Source: Corallochytrium limacisporum (lineage: Eukaryota; Opisthokonta). Taken from it: a DNA stretch of 64,000 nt. This document shows, piece by piece, positions 20,891 to 29,703 of the stretch. The translations under genes and the position numbers were made by a program. Below the pieces are notes generated by a model. The model ran no database searches, was not told the DNA's origin, and saw only the letters and a list, made by a program, of their open reading frames with translations. Position 1 is the first letter of the stretch. Each line of letters begins with the position of its first letter. Location: assembly GCA_002811645.1 (NCBI GenBank), contig PDIP01000028.1, forward strand, positions 192,828 to 256,827. The letters are read 5' to 3'.

Positions 20891-22003
20891 CTAACGTTTC
20901 AGATCCACCACCGTACGGCCCCTGATCTTACCACTCAGGATTTGTTCCGCGATCTTGGCCACCTCGCCAAGGCCGACCGTGGTGACTACTGTCAGCTTCT
21001 CAAGGTCCACGCCCGACAGTTCTTGACCCAACCGCGCCCAGGCCTCCAACCGCAATTCCCGCGGTGCCCACACACTCTCAACCCCGTGTAGCGTCACCCC
21101 GCGCAGAATGAAGGGCGCCACCGACGTGTCTAAGTCCATGCCCGCCGCTAGACCGCAGGCAGCCACACTCCCGCCGTACTTAAGCTCGGCAATCACATTG
21201 GCAAGAATGTGAGAGCCAGTGGTGTCCACCGCACCATGCCACCGGCTCTTGGCCAGCGGATGGCTCGGAGGTCGCGGTTTGTTGTAGTCTTCGCGCCTCA
21301 AAATGTCTCCGGTCAAGCCCAGACCACGTAGGTAGTCTCCCTCTAGCTCGCCACGACCGGTAATGGCGGAGACGGTGTAGCCAGCTCGGGCCAGCAGCAC
21401 CACCGCCACTGACCCGACCCCACCGCAAGCACCAGTCACGACGACGTCCTTGTAACCCTGGTCAGGCGTGCAGCCCGCGGCCTCCAATTTCATTTTGCAC
21501 AGCATGGCTGTATAGCCTGCGGTGCCCATGGCCATGGCCGTGTGTCCGTCCATGCCCGACGGAAGGGGAATGAGGTGCTCAGCTCTGCACCGCGCCTCGG
21601 TTTGCAGTCCACCGTGGTGGTTCTCGCCCGATCCCCAGCCAGTGAGCAGGACCCGATCACCCACCTTAACATCCGAGGAAGAAGTCTCTTTGACGGTGCC
21701 TGTAAAGTCAATGCCGGCGATCATTGGGTTGATACGCATGACGCTTTTCACCCCACGCAGGGCGAGCGCGTCCTTGTAATTCAGGTTCGTGTACTCGACC
21801 TCCACCACGGTGTCTGCGTTCGAAACATCTCCTGTTTCCGGTGGCGTATCGATAATTGTGTGCTTGACACCCTTGCCGGCTTCTTCCTGGCGGGTGAGCA
21901 GGGCTCGGTAATAGCGGGTACCGAATACACCCGATGCCGCAGCCGCGGTCCGTGTCGGGGCCAGCCCCCACAGGGGTGTTCTGGCGAGTACTGTTGAAGT
22001 CAT
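20891..22003 (-). CDS. acuI: AcuI/YhdH-type acrylyl-CoA reductase with mitochondrial presequence, 370 aa
   Basis: The frame is open to 22039 but begins with TTG there; the first ATG is at 22003. Residues 1-30 are Arg/Ala/Thr-rich without acidic residues (TRTAAAASGVFGTRYYRALL), a likely mitochondrial targeting peptide. The rest matches the AcuI/YhdH branch of the zinc-independent medium-chain dehydrogenase/reductase superfamily. It shows SLNYKDAL-like TNLNYKDALAL, IAGIDFTGTV, TGWGSGENHHGGL, the NADPH-binding VVVTGACGGVGSVAV, and a closing GRTVVDL. Family members reduce acryloyl-CoA to propionyl-CoA with NADPH and act in DMSP, acrylate or 3-hydroxypropionate breakdown. Length without the presequence (about 335 aa) fits bacterial members. 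No other propionate or DMSP gene is nearby. A mitochondrial role in detoxifying acryloyl-CoA is inferred. Identity to the family is strong; substrate is not shown. Confidence 0.9.
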   Translation of the reverse strand: MTSTVLARTPLWGLAPTRTAAAASGVFGTRYYRALLTRQEEAGKGVKHTIIDTPPETGDVSNADTVVEVEYTNLNYKDALALRGVKSVMRINPMIAGIDFTGTVKETSSSDVKVGDRVLLTGWGSGENHHGGLQTEARCRAEHLIPLPSGMDGHTAMAMGTAGYTAMLCKMKLEAAGCTPDQGYKDVVVTGACGGVGSVAVVLLARAGYTVSAITGRGELEGDYLRGLGLTGDILRREDYNKPRPPSHPLAKSRWHGAVDTTGSHILANVIAELKYGGSVAACGLAAGMDLDTSVAPFILRGVTLHGVESVWAPRELRLEAWARLGQELSGVDLEKLTVVTTVGLGEVAKIAEQILSGKIRGRTVVDLKR

Positions 22004-22346
22004 TCCTTTCGTTTTACTAGTCTCGTTCTTTTTTGCCAAACGCGTCCCGAATGTTTGTGTCTAAATGAAAGTGAGTGTCTGCCTCTCTCCCGCAACCGAG
22101 TGAAAAAATCAAAGTCACGTCATCAACTTCCCTGTTCCCTAGATCACTCACAGACCTTTGCTCACCGTTCACACAGTGTAGTGTTTCAGATTCACTGCCA
22201 TATACCATCTCTAGATCAGTGAGCACAAGTGAATGTAAAAACCATGGAATTAGAAACCCGTACTGGCCCTCCAAGTGGACAGGACGATGCGACCGGCGAT
22301 GGCGCAGGCCGCTTTGCGCTTCTCAAGCTCCGCGCTGTCTCTCTCG

Positions 22347-22350
<4 letters not shown>

Positions 22351-22389
<39 letters not shown>
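22351..22389. repeat. (GT)n microsatellite
   Basis: Thirty-nine bases of perfect alternating G and T. Confidence 0.9.
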
Positions 22390-23208
22390 GCTTTTCCTGT
22401 GTTCTCCCCCACAACCCCCCCTTCGGCCGTAGCACAACAAAGCCGGGCGGCGGGTAAGGGGGAAGGACGAGGAATCTCTCCGCAGGCCGGGTACTGGCAC
22501 CCTCTCTCATCGACACCCTCTCCCGTGCACAGGGAAACCCGAACTGGCGTTTTCGGAAGACCACAAAGGAGCGAAGCGGAGGGTGGAGGAGGAAGAAGTA
22601 TAATCGGCTGGCTGGCTTATTCTTTTTTTTTGTTATAACGGAAAGAGAGTTCTCGGCACCCCCCCCTTGGTAAGGACTGGCATCCACGTAGTAAACCAAC
22701 GAGAGAAAAGAAAAGAAAAACTTATGGACTCGTCTTATCGCCCGAACCAACCCAACCAACCAACCCCTCCTTTCTTCCTTTCCGCTTTGTTTAGGGAAAC
22801 GGGGGAAGAATCGGACCCCCCCCCGGGGGTGGGGAGGGTTTGGGCGGTGTAGGCCCAAAGGAATGGCAAGCGATTCCTACCCCACCTTCCCCCTCCCTCG
22901 GGGTCCAGGCAGAGGAAGAGAGAAAAGGAAAAAGCTAGAACCCACAGACCGTCCCGACAAGCTCAGGCCCTTGGGGGGGAAAAGCAAACCTCAAATCCCC
23001 CCGCCCCCTTGGGGGAGGGGGGGGGAGCCACAGCGAGAGACGGGAAGGAGAGCGTGAGTGATGTCTGTTGTGACGGAGAAGCGCGAGTGCAGTGGCGAGG
23101 CTGGGCCAAGGACGCTGTAGACGGAGGTAGCAGCAAGCCTCACAGAAGACATGGAATAAGGACATGCAAATCCGGACACATACAGTTATACTATTGTGAA
23201 AGAAGTAG

Positions 23209-23214
23209 TTTTAA
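23209..23214 (-). promoter_or_regulatory. ATTAAA poly(A) signal
   Basis: On the minus strand an ATTAAA variant lies about 30 bases past the stop codon of the MTA-like gene. Confidence 0.45.
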
Positions 23215-23242
23215 TACAGGCATTGCATCAACTACCTGGCCT

Positions 23243-26047
23243 TTAGTCGCCACCTCCGGCGCCCCGAATTTCCTCCTTCTCAGTCTCAGACATTGACTCA
23301 AAGTTTTCGTCCTCGGACAGAGGGATGGCGCCTGCGGCTCCGTCAAAGTCGAAGTCCTCGTCATCGTCTTCTTCATCATCGTCGATTACCGGTTCAGGAG
23401 GGGCAGCAGCAGGAGCTGCTCCTCCATTGACTTCCACGTGAATTTCAGGAAGATCATCTTCCATGGCTTCCCCTTCAGATGTGGCATCTCCACCAGCAGC
23501 CATCGCCTCAGCAGCGGCCGCATCAAAGTCTCCATCGTCGTCATCATCATCCTCATCGTCAGCAAGGTCATGTTGCATGCCAACGTCTTCGTCAAAATCA
23601 TCCGGCAAGGCCAGGAGTTCTTCACCACCGACGCCACCACCCCTGCGTCTAGAGCGCCGAGAAGAGCCCATGGGAACAGGTTCCTCGCCTTCGCCCTCTC
23701 CTTCCACGCCCTTGGCCTCCTGTTTCTCCTCTTCCTTCTTCTTTTTCTTCTTCTTCAGTTTCTTCTTCTTCAGGACTAACTTCTTGCGCCGTTTCGTCTC
23801 CGGCACGTCGAGCTGGTCGTTGTAACCGTCGCCTCCGTCCTCGGGGATTGCCGGCTCCCGCTTCGCCGCCGCGAACTCTGTCACCTTCTTAGTTGCTTTC
23901 TTGGTGGGCGTTGCCCCAAAGCCACCGGCGGCCAGGGCCTCGGCGGTTGCGTAGAATCCAGCACTCTTGGCCACGGACCGGCGCCGGCGACCTGCGGCTG
24001 TGTACTGCGCCTCTTCAGTGCCAGTAGCCTTCGGTGCGGGCGTCTGCTCTCGGGTAGCCGGACCACTGAATCGACCGACGCCGAGCGAAGCCATCGAAGC
24101 GCGCGTGTCGGACGTGAGGCCGGCCTTGGCGCGCGCGGTGGCCTGCGCCGTGTCCCAGACACGCGAGTCCACCACGATACCTCGAATGGACAGAGGCCGT
24201 GTCTGGCCGTACACTGCAAAGTAGTCGCAGCACGCTCGGCACTGGTCGTCCTGGTCTGTGTCAGTGAGGGGCCGTCTGCACGTCGAGCATGTTCCATACT
24301 TACCCTTCTTTGACTGTGCATCATCGTCGACCATTGCAAAGTGATGGGCCCGATTCAAGCCACCAGCAGCAGTACTGAGGGCGTACTTGGACAGATAGTA
24401 GTATAGCACCAATTGCTGTGTGCGGCGCCAGGGCAAATACAGTTGTTGAACCTTCCATAATTTCTTTCCCACGCTGCCAACCGTACTGCGGACGACTTCA
24501 ATCTCTGTGAGGGTAAGTACGTCGCTCACGTCCCGTGACAGTTTCTTGCGCAGCGTAGTCAGAGCCTTGCCAACGTTCCCCTGGTTCGCCATGAGCGTAC
24601 CAAAGGCGAGATCGTAGACACGTAACTCACTGCGGGGGCCTAAGGCGTTACTAAGGGGTACATGCCAGGGCCGGAACATGCCCAGTCCACGCCCAGAGTC
24701 ATTTGCGTGCGCGGACCCGGCCAGATCCTTGGCTGTCTGCACGTATGCATCGAGGTCATCCTCCCCTAGTTCCGGTGCCATGTCCTCGAGGGCCTGCTTG
24801 CTGAATACGCAGATGCCGCGATACTGTTTGCGCCGACGCCTGCCTTTACGTCCAATCGTACCGCGACGGTCTGCTTCGGATGCCCACTGTCTCTCTCGCA
24901 GTTTGGGACACTCAATTTGAAACTCAGGACCAACCCGTGTCACGTGCTTCGGAAAGAAACGATGCTGGCGAGTGGGATCGTCCCTGGCGGCGTTTTCGAC
25001 GTGTGTGCCACTGTCGTCCCAGAGCCATACACTGTTGACGACGGTCGGGTCATTCTTGGCCAGGTGGGACACGGCCTGCATTGGAGTTGGTAGAAGGTCC
25101 GGATCGTCTGGGTTCGCGGCCTCGGTGGTGGTGGCAGTCACTCCGACCTTCGAAGGAGAGGACGGTGCTGTTGCTTCCAACTCTACCACAGGGGCTGGGT
25201 GAGTCGTCGTCAGCGGTGACGTAGGACCCGCACTTGGTTTCGGACTCCGCATGGGACTACGTGCAATTTCGGCCTTGAGCTCTCCCGTGCCGGTCACTGA
25301 GGGTTCTAAGGCTGCTTGCTCCGCTAGAATTTCCGCTGTGGGTGCCGTCGGAGACATTGCCGCATAGGCCGGTGCCGTCTCTGCTGTGCCAGTTGTTCCT
25401 GTGGCTGTCGCTGCTGTGGCCAACTCTCGGGCCTCTGCCTCTTCCTCCTCCTTACGAAGACGCTCCACCAATTCCTTCACAGGGCCAGGGCCAAGATCAT
25501 GGTGCGGTTTCACTTGGCGGTACTCTGCCCGTGCTGTGTCAAATGAGGTGGCGTAGTGGAATGAACGCTCGCCCCGACAGTACTCGCGAAGATCGTTGAG
25601 CGTTGCTGTATGTACCACGGTAACTCTGCATACTATACTACCGATCGGAATCAGATCAGTGTCCACGCTGACATATACTTCTCTTTGCTTGATCAAAGCT
25701 GGCCGGCGGGAAGATTGGCTGCTCATGCTCGTCATCGAAGCCCGCAGAACGTTCCCTGACCCCGGTTCAGTCTCGCGTGCTTTTCGGCAGATCTCTTCGG
25801 TCTCCTCCAAGCGATAGACCCAATTCGCTTCGACTTTGCCGTCCGCACGGTCACTATCGATTATCCTCAGGATCCGTGCAATGCCTAGTGGCTCTGTCTC
25901 GTCTATCCGCACAGTGACAAAGTCGCCAGAGGCAATATTTTCGTTCCCAATGAGGACTGACTTGTCCTCCTTCGGTACAAGTGGCCCCACGCCAAGAGAC
26001 CCCTCTCCGGTGGCCTCAGCGATTAGTCTCTTGGCCAATACCGGCAT
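23243..26047 (-). CDS. MTA-like chromatin protein (BAH-ELM2-SANT-GATA), 934 aa
   Basis: The longest frame begins at a TTG (26080), so I use the ATG at 26047. The domain order resembles the MTA subunits of the NuRD deacetylase complex. A BAH-like module spans about residues 30-185 (GDFVTVRI, GIARILRI, WVYRLEET, YVSVDTDLIPIGSIVCRV, FHYATSFD). An ELM2-like start lies at about 368-385 (VTRVGPEFQIECP). A SANT-like region spans 474-557 and ends LPWRRTQQLVLYYYLSKYAL, close to the LPW...YYY..K signature of MTA SANT domains, with an insertion in its middle. A GATA-type zinc finger has Cys 587/590/603/606 (CSTC...QCRAC) followed by YFAVYGQTRPL. A Pro/Ala/Thr-rich linker (210-330) separates BAH and ELM2. 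The C-terminus has a Lys-rich tract (KKKKLKKKKKKK) and long Asp/Glu runs. The role as an HDAC-recruiting scaffold is inferred from the family. ELM2 and SANT are divergent and deserve profile confirmation. Confidence 0.8.
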   Translation of the reverse strand: MPVLAKRLIAEATGEGSLGVGPLVPKEDKSVLIGNENIASGDFVTVRIDETEPLGIARILRIIDSDRADGKVEANWVYRLEETEEICRKARETEPGSGNVLRASMTSMSSQSSRRPALIKQREVYVSVDTDLIPIGSIVCRVTVVHTATLNDLREYCRGERSFHYATSFDTARAEYRQVKPHHDLGPGPVKELVERLRKEEEEAEARELATAATATGTTGTAETAPAYAAMSPTAPTAEILAEQAALEPSVTGTGELKAEIARSPMRSPKPSAGPTSPLTTTHPAPVVELEATAPSSPSKVGVTATTTEAANPDDPDLLPTPMQAVSHLAKNDPTVVNSVWLWDDSGTHVENAARDDPTRQHRFFPKHVTRVGPEFQIECPKLRERQWASEADRRGTIGRKGRRRRKQYRGICVFSKQALEDMAPELGEDDLDAYVQTAKDLAGSAHANDSGRGLGMFRPWHVPLSNALGPRSELRVYDLAFGTLMANQGNVGKALTTLRKKLSRDVSDVLTLTEIEVVRSTVGSVGKKLWKVQQLYLPWRRTQQLVLYYYLSKYALSTAAGGLNRAHHFAMVDDDAQSKKGKYGTCSTCRRPLTDTDQDDQCRACCDYFAVYGQTRPLSIRGIVVDSRVWDTAQATARAKAGLTSDTRASMASLGVGRFSGPATREQTPAPKATGTEEAQYTAAGRRRRSVAKSAGFYATAEALAAGGFGATPTKKATKKVTEFAAAKREPAIPEDGGDGYNDQLDVPETKRRKKLVLKKKKLKKKKKKKEEEKQEAKGVEGEGEGEEPVPMGSSRRSRRRGGGVGGEELLALPDDFDEDVGMQHDLADDEDDDDDDGDFDAAAAEAMAAGGDATSEGEAMEDDLPEIHVEVNGGAAPAAAPPEPVIDDDEEDDDEDFDFDGAAGAIPLSEDENFESMSETEKEEIRGAGGGD

Positions 26048-26567
26048 CCTTAAACTTAGTAAGGTTGATATGACACACAAACTGGGACTGGCTACATATT
26101 TTCAGCCGTTCTACATGCTTCACCCACCCAGTCGGCTCACTCGGTTCCTTTGCTGCCGATGCATGATTTCGATCAGTGTCACATTGGACAAAAGCGTAAA
26201 CCACGAATGTAACGCACAAATTTATCACCGTTTATGCTGCAGATCCCAGTGGCCTTCATGTACCTCTCTCGCTAAACCACAGTCTCCATCGGGGTCCTCT
26301 GCTCCACAGTGCTTTTGCTATACTACCCACAGCCCCTTCCACCATGCGCTGGGAAGCGCGGAGCTGCATATTCCTCCCCCTTCACCCAGCCGGGGGCTAG
26401 GCCCTGCAATCAGCTGTGTACTGCCTCGGTGCATTCACAACCGAGACCAGTCCCCGCCACCGCCCTCTGGGGCGAAACAGCAGGGCCCGCCGCCCCGAAA
26501 GACTTTGGCATATTCACAGTATTTTATATACTCTTTTTTTCACTCACCTTCCAAGAAGTTAACCACT
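26048..26567. other. Divergent promoter region of the MTA-like gene and tRNA-Val
   Basis: About 520 bp between the MTA-like start codon and the tRNA. It contains no N-terminal IFT52 coding sequence on the plus strand, which matters for the fragment at 26758-27174. Confidence 0.55.
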
Positions 26568-26641
26568 GTTCGCGTGGTGTAGATGGTTATCACATCTGCT
26601 TAACACGCAGAAGGTCCCCAGTTCGAGTCTGGGCGCGAACA
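26568..26641 (+). tRNA. tRNA-Val (anticodon AAC)
   Basis: All four arms fold. The acceptor GTTCGCG pairs perfectly with CGCGAAC. The D arm is GTG/CAC around AGATGGTT-type loop sequence. The anticodon stem TCTGC/GCAGA encloses loop TTAACAC, giving anticodon AAC. The variable loop is AGGTC, and the T stem CCCAG/CTGGG encloses TTCGAGT. The internal A box (TGGTGTAGATGG) and B box (GGTTCGA-type AGTTCGAGTCT) are intact. There is no intron and no encoded CCA; the discriminator base is A. A T14 run follows. Confidence 0.97.
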
Positions 26642-26649
26642 GGCGCTTC

Positions 26650-26663
26650 TTTTTTTTTTTTTT
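26650..26663 (+). terminator. Pol III T-run terminator of tRNA-Val
   Basis: Fourteen T start eight bases after the last acceptor-stem base of the tRNA. The pyrimidine-rich stretch continues to about 26720. Confidence 0.85.
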
Positions 26664-26757
26664 CTTTTCTTTTCTCTTTCGTTTCTCTCTCTTCGTTTCC
26701 TTTCCCCTGTTTTTTTTTTGGGTTCCCTTTTGGACCGGGTTACCTACGTGCACGTCC

Positions 26758-27174
26758 TTGGGTCTCAACTTTAGGACCATTCCTGACATGGTAGAGGCCT
26801 ACCAAAAGCTCAGAGTGCCGAAGGAGACTTTGACGCTGATCCCTTCGCAGTTTGACACACCGCAGCCTTGGCTGGAGCCGGTGGTCTTTGATCCGGAAAT
26901 AGTCGAGTTACCATCGCCGGCCATGGACTTGTTCGACCTGGACACACATTTAAGCAATGACCTCTCGAAACTTGCGCAACTGACGAACAAGTGCACCAAT
27001 AGTGACCCGGAGTTCTGCATCATTGAGTGTGGCAACATCCTCGGCGTGGCATGTGAGATACCACTGGACAAGCAGACCAATGCCAAGGCCATTATGGCGC
27101 ACATCCTTCGATCTGTAATTGACTATAAGAAACCGCTCACTTTGAGACAACAGGAGCAACGTCAACTAAACTAG
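26758..27174 (+). CDS. IFT52 C-terminal fragment (no N-terminal part nearby)
   Basis: The frame matches the C-terminal 130 or so residues of IFT52, a core IFT-B subunit whose C-terminus binds IFT46. Alignable segments include IPDMVEAYQKL, LTLIPSQFDTPQPWLEPVVF, LPSPAMDLFDLD, LAQLTNKC and CGNILGVACEIPLDKQ. Full-length IFT52 is about 430-450 aa. The frame opens without an ATG; the first in-frame ATG is 26788, yet similarity seems to begin a few codons earlier (RTIPD), so the fragment was cut out of a longer gene or follows an intron acceptor (possible ...CAACTTTAG at 26766-26774, after a long pyrimidine tract). No N-terminal IFT52 sequence exists in the 500 bp upstream, where the tRNA and the divergent MTA-like gene lie. 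It may be a truncated copy, a trans-spliced or rearranged gene, or an assembly join. The fragment itself has no stop or frameshift. Confidence 0.75.
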   Translation: MGLNFRTIPDMVEAYQKLRVPKETLTLIPSQFDTPQPWLEPVVFDPEIVELPSPAMDLFDLDTHLSNDLSKLAQLTNKCTNSDPEFCIIECGNILGVACEIPLDKQTNAKAIMAHILRSVIDYKKPLTLRQQEQRQLN

Positions 27175-27306
27175 TTTGTGCCAAACCAAAGGAAGGAGAA
27201 CAGGAAAATTTCTATTTTGTCATTTGTTTGCTTTTCGGTACCAGGATTCTTTGCCTACCCCTGCAAATCGGTTGTCGCGAGGCATGTCACTGCAGTGTTG
27301 TTTCAT

Positions 27307-28320
27307 TTACTTCTCAACGCCGTGCTTCGCGTACAGCTTCTGGACCTCTTCGACATCCTCGGGAGAACCCAGGAAGATGGGACAGCGATCATGGATGTGC
27401 TCAGGCTCCACGTCCAAGACGCGGCGGCTGCCAGTGACGGCCTTGCCGCCGGCTTGCTCGCAGATGTAGGCCATGGGGAAACCCTCATACAGAATACGCA
27501 GCTTGCCCTTTTTGCTCTTGGAATCACCTGGGTACATGAAGATGCCACCGTATAGGATTGTACGGTGCACATCCGCGACCATTGAACCAATGTAACGCAG
27601 GGACTTCGGCTTGTCCTTGCACGATGCAATGTACTCCAGAGTTGGCTCGTCAAAGTACTTTGTGTTACCCTCGTTGATGGAGTAGACCTTGCCCTTCTTG
27701 GGGATGCGCAGGTTCTCGTTCACCAGCACGAACTCACCGATTGACGGATCCAGAGTGTAGGAGTGTACACCATGGCCGTAGGAGATGACAAGGTTGGTTG
27801 ACGCGCCGTACATTGCGTAACCGGCGCATACCATCTCAGATCCCGGCTTGAGAACATCCTTAACATCCGCCCCGGCCACATCCTCAACGTGGTAAACTCC
27901 GAAAATGGTGCCAATGCTAACACCAGCGTCAATGTTTGAGCTACCATCAAGCGGATCGAAGACAACGCAGTAAGCACCGGGAATACCCTCCTGAAGATCC
28001 TTGACGAGGATGGCTGTCTCCCGTTCCTCGCTGACCATCACACTGACACGACCACTGGTAGCTAGGGCATTCACGAAAACTTCATCAGCCAGCACATCGA
28101 GCTTCTTCTGGTCGTCACCGGTGGAATTTTGGGTCATGCCAGTGGCCAAGCCAGTCAGGCTGATGACGCCAGCCTTGCGCACGGCATTGGAGATGTACTT
28201 GCAGGCGAGTTGGATAGAGGCCAGCAAGAGGGTGAAGTCACCACTACCCTTGAACTTCTGCTGTTGAGAAATGGTGTGACGGGTGAGCGTCACCAGATTG
28301 GTTTCCAAGCTTTCTGCCAT
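27307..28320 (-). CDS. fbp: Fructose-1,6-bisphosphatase, class I, 337 aa
   Basis: A complete, intronless gene of normal family length. The enzyme hydrolyses fructose 1,6-bisphosphate to fructose 6-phosphate in gluconeogenesis in the cytosol. Metal-site residues are all present: Glu98-Glu99 in VSEERETA, then Asp122 and Asp125 in FDPLDGSSNID, and the Glu near residue 288 in ICEQAGG. The sugar-phosphate region LRYIGSMVADVHRTILYGG and the C-terminal HIHDRCPIFLGSPEDV are typical. No plastid or mitochondrial presequence is visible, and the redox-loop Cys of chloroplast FBPases is absent, so a cytosolic enzyme is expected. It is convergent with the IFT52 fragment (132 bp apart). An inverted pair of GTAAACA motifs lies just upstream of its start codon. 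Confidence 0.97.
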   Translation of the reverse strand: MAESLETNLVTLTRHTISQQQKFKGSGDFTLLLASIQLACKYISNAVRKAGVISLTGLATGMTQNSTGDDQKKLDVLADEVFVNALATSGRVSVMVSEERETAILVKDLQEGIPGAYCVVFDPLDGSSNIDAGVSIGTIFGVYHVEDVAGADVKDVLKPGSEMVCAGYAMYGASTNLVISYGHGVHSYTLDPSIGEFVLVNENLRIPKKGKVYSINEGNTKYFDEPTLEYIASCKDKPKSLRYIGSMVADVHRTILYGGIFMYPGDSKSKKGKLRILYEGFPMAYICEQAGGKAVTGSRRVLDVEPEHIHDRCPIFLGSPEDVEEVQKLYAKHGVEK

Positions 28321-28341
28321 GACTACTGACTTGTTGTGCGG

Positions 28342-28360
28342 TGTTTACCCTTTGTAAACA
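28342..28360. promoter_or_regulatory. Inverted forkhead-type motif upstream of FBPase
   Basis: TGTTTAC (28342-28348), a 5-base spacer and GTAAACA (28354-28360) form a perfect 7-bp inverted repeat, 22-40 bp upstream of the FBPase ATG. GTAAACA is the core recognised by forkhead transcription factors. Binding here is inference. Confidence 0.4.
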
Positions 28361-28595
28361 GTATCACCCAGGGCCCTTTGCCCGTGAAGACCAGTTCCGA
28401 TGGGAGCCTCCTTTGTACCTGGAGTCGAAAACCAAAAATAATCCCCGTCAACGGCACATTCCATGCATCACCTCCTGAAAGCCAAGGAACAACCACAGAA
28501 CAAAATAAATCAACAAAGTCGCTCGCACGCCCGACGGCCGAAGTCCTCCGTGCTCAACTGGGCCCCGATCTCGCTGGAGGGCATTCTCGTGCGGC

Positions 28596-28613
28596 AGAGA
28601 GAGAGAGAGAGAG
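28596..28613. repeat. (AG)n microsatellite
   Basis: Eighteen bases of alternating A and G, about 280 bp upstream of the FBPase start. Confidence 0.8.
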
Positions 28614-29624
28614 TGAGACAACCCCTCCCCTGGGGGCGGGGGGCTCGCAAGCGCCCAAGAAAAGGACCAACACAGTGGGAGAAGAAACAAGAAAAAGTCC
28701 CCGTCAGCTGCCCATTTTTCGTTATGCCCATTGCCCTTTTTGAAACCCGCTGGCATCCTCTGGCCCTTTTATCCGCAAGGAACAAAAATAACACAGCGCA
28801 GACAAATCGAAAACACACAACAAAGCTGGATCAAGTCCACGGGAGCTTACGAGCCTGGGGATGGTCTCACAGCGGTATCCAATGGGGGACCCTGGGACCA
28901 AGTTTCAGAGCGGCCTGGGTGGCTTTTCATCACCACCATCGTAACGAGTTTCGTCATCGAAGGTCGCGTTCATGAACCCGAGATCCTGCACACCCTTAGC
29001 ATGGTATCTCATACATGCACATGCCTACGCTGAACTGTGTTACGTTTGACATGCCAACACCGTTGCGCGGTTAGTTCTATCCAGTTGGCTGGCACAATCA
29101 AAGTTGTTGCTTGTCTGTGCCGGACTGCATTCCTGAGGTGTAAGTTCACACATACTGCGAACGTCTCTCCTCCCTCCGTGAAAAAATGGGCCCCCGATAC
29201 CTAGAGTTCTCTGAGTGAAGAAAAATTTTCACGGCCAGGCCGGCCCGTTCAGCTAGCTCATTTAAAATATTCCGTATATAAATATTAAGGTATTTATTTA
29301 ACTTAGTTCATAATTTTATTAATATTCAGTATATCAAATATCAACTTGCTCCCACCCCTGCAGAGAAGGCACGGAACGGGGAGGGGCGAGCGTCTGGAGT
29401 CATATTTTTTTCACCAGTCCCCAACTTTGTGAACAAGCTAAATTGCCGTACCACTCTGGGTGCCACACGCTATACCACCGTACTTTTCACCAGGGGCCTG
29501 TGCTTAGTGAAATCTGAAATCTGGACTCCGGTGCTTTCGTGGTTTTGGCTTGCTGCGCTTGGCGGTGGGATGTGTTTGAACCATTATTTTAATTGGGGGC
29601 CGGGAGTCGAGGAGGAAACGGAAG

Positions 29625-29703
29625 NNNNNNNNNNNNNNNNNNNNNNNNNNNNNNNNNNNNNNNNNNNNNNNNNNNNNNNNNNNNNNNNNNNNNNNNNNNN
29701 NNN
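29625..29703. other. Assembly gap (79 N)
   Basis: Seventy-nine undetermined bases. The left flank is purine-rich (GAGGAAACGGAAG) and the right flank starts GGGGGAGAGGGGGG, so the missing DNA is probably another purine or G-rich tract. Confidence 0.98.

Larger units (their letters stand above)
22004..23242. other. Intergenic region with GT repeat and C/G blocks
   Basis: This lies between the reductase start and the 3' end of the MTA-like gene. It holds the (GT)n at 22351-22389, a C9G5 block at 22816-22829 and a C-run/G-run pair at about 22996-23028. I see no gene. Confidence 0.6.

Noticed and set aside
26309-26794. Plus-strand frame upstream of the IFT52 fragment as its missing N-terminus
   Set aside because: It runs through the tRNA and a T-rich tract, is Pro/Phe-rich and has no similarity to IFT52.
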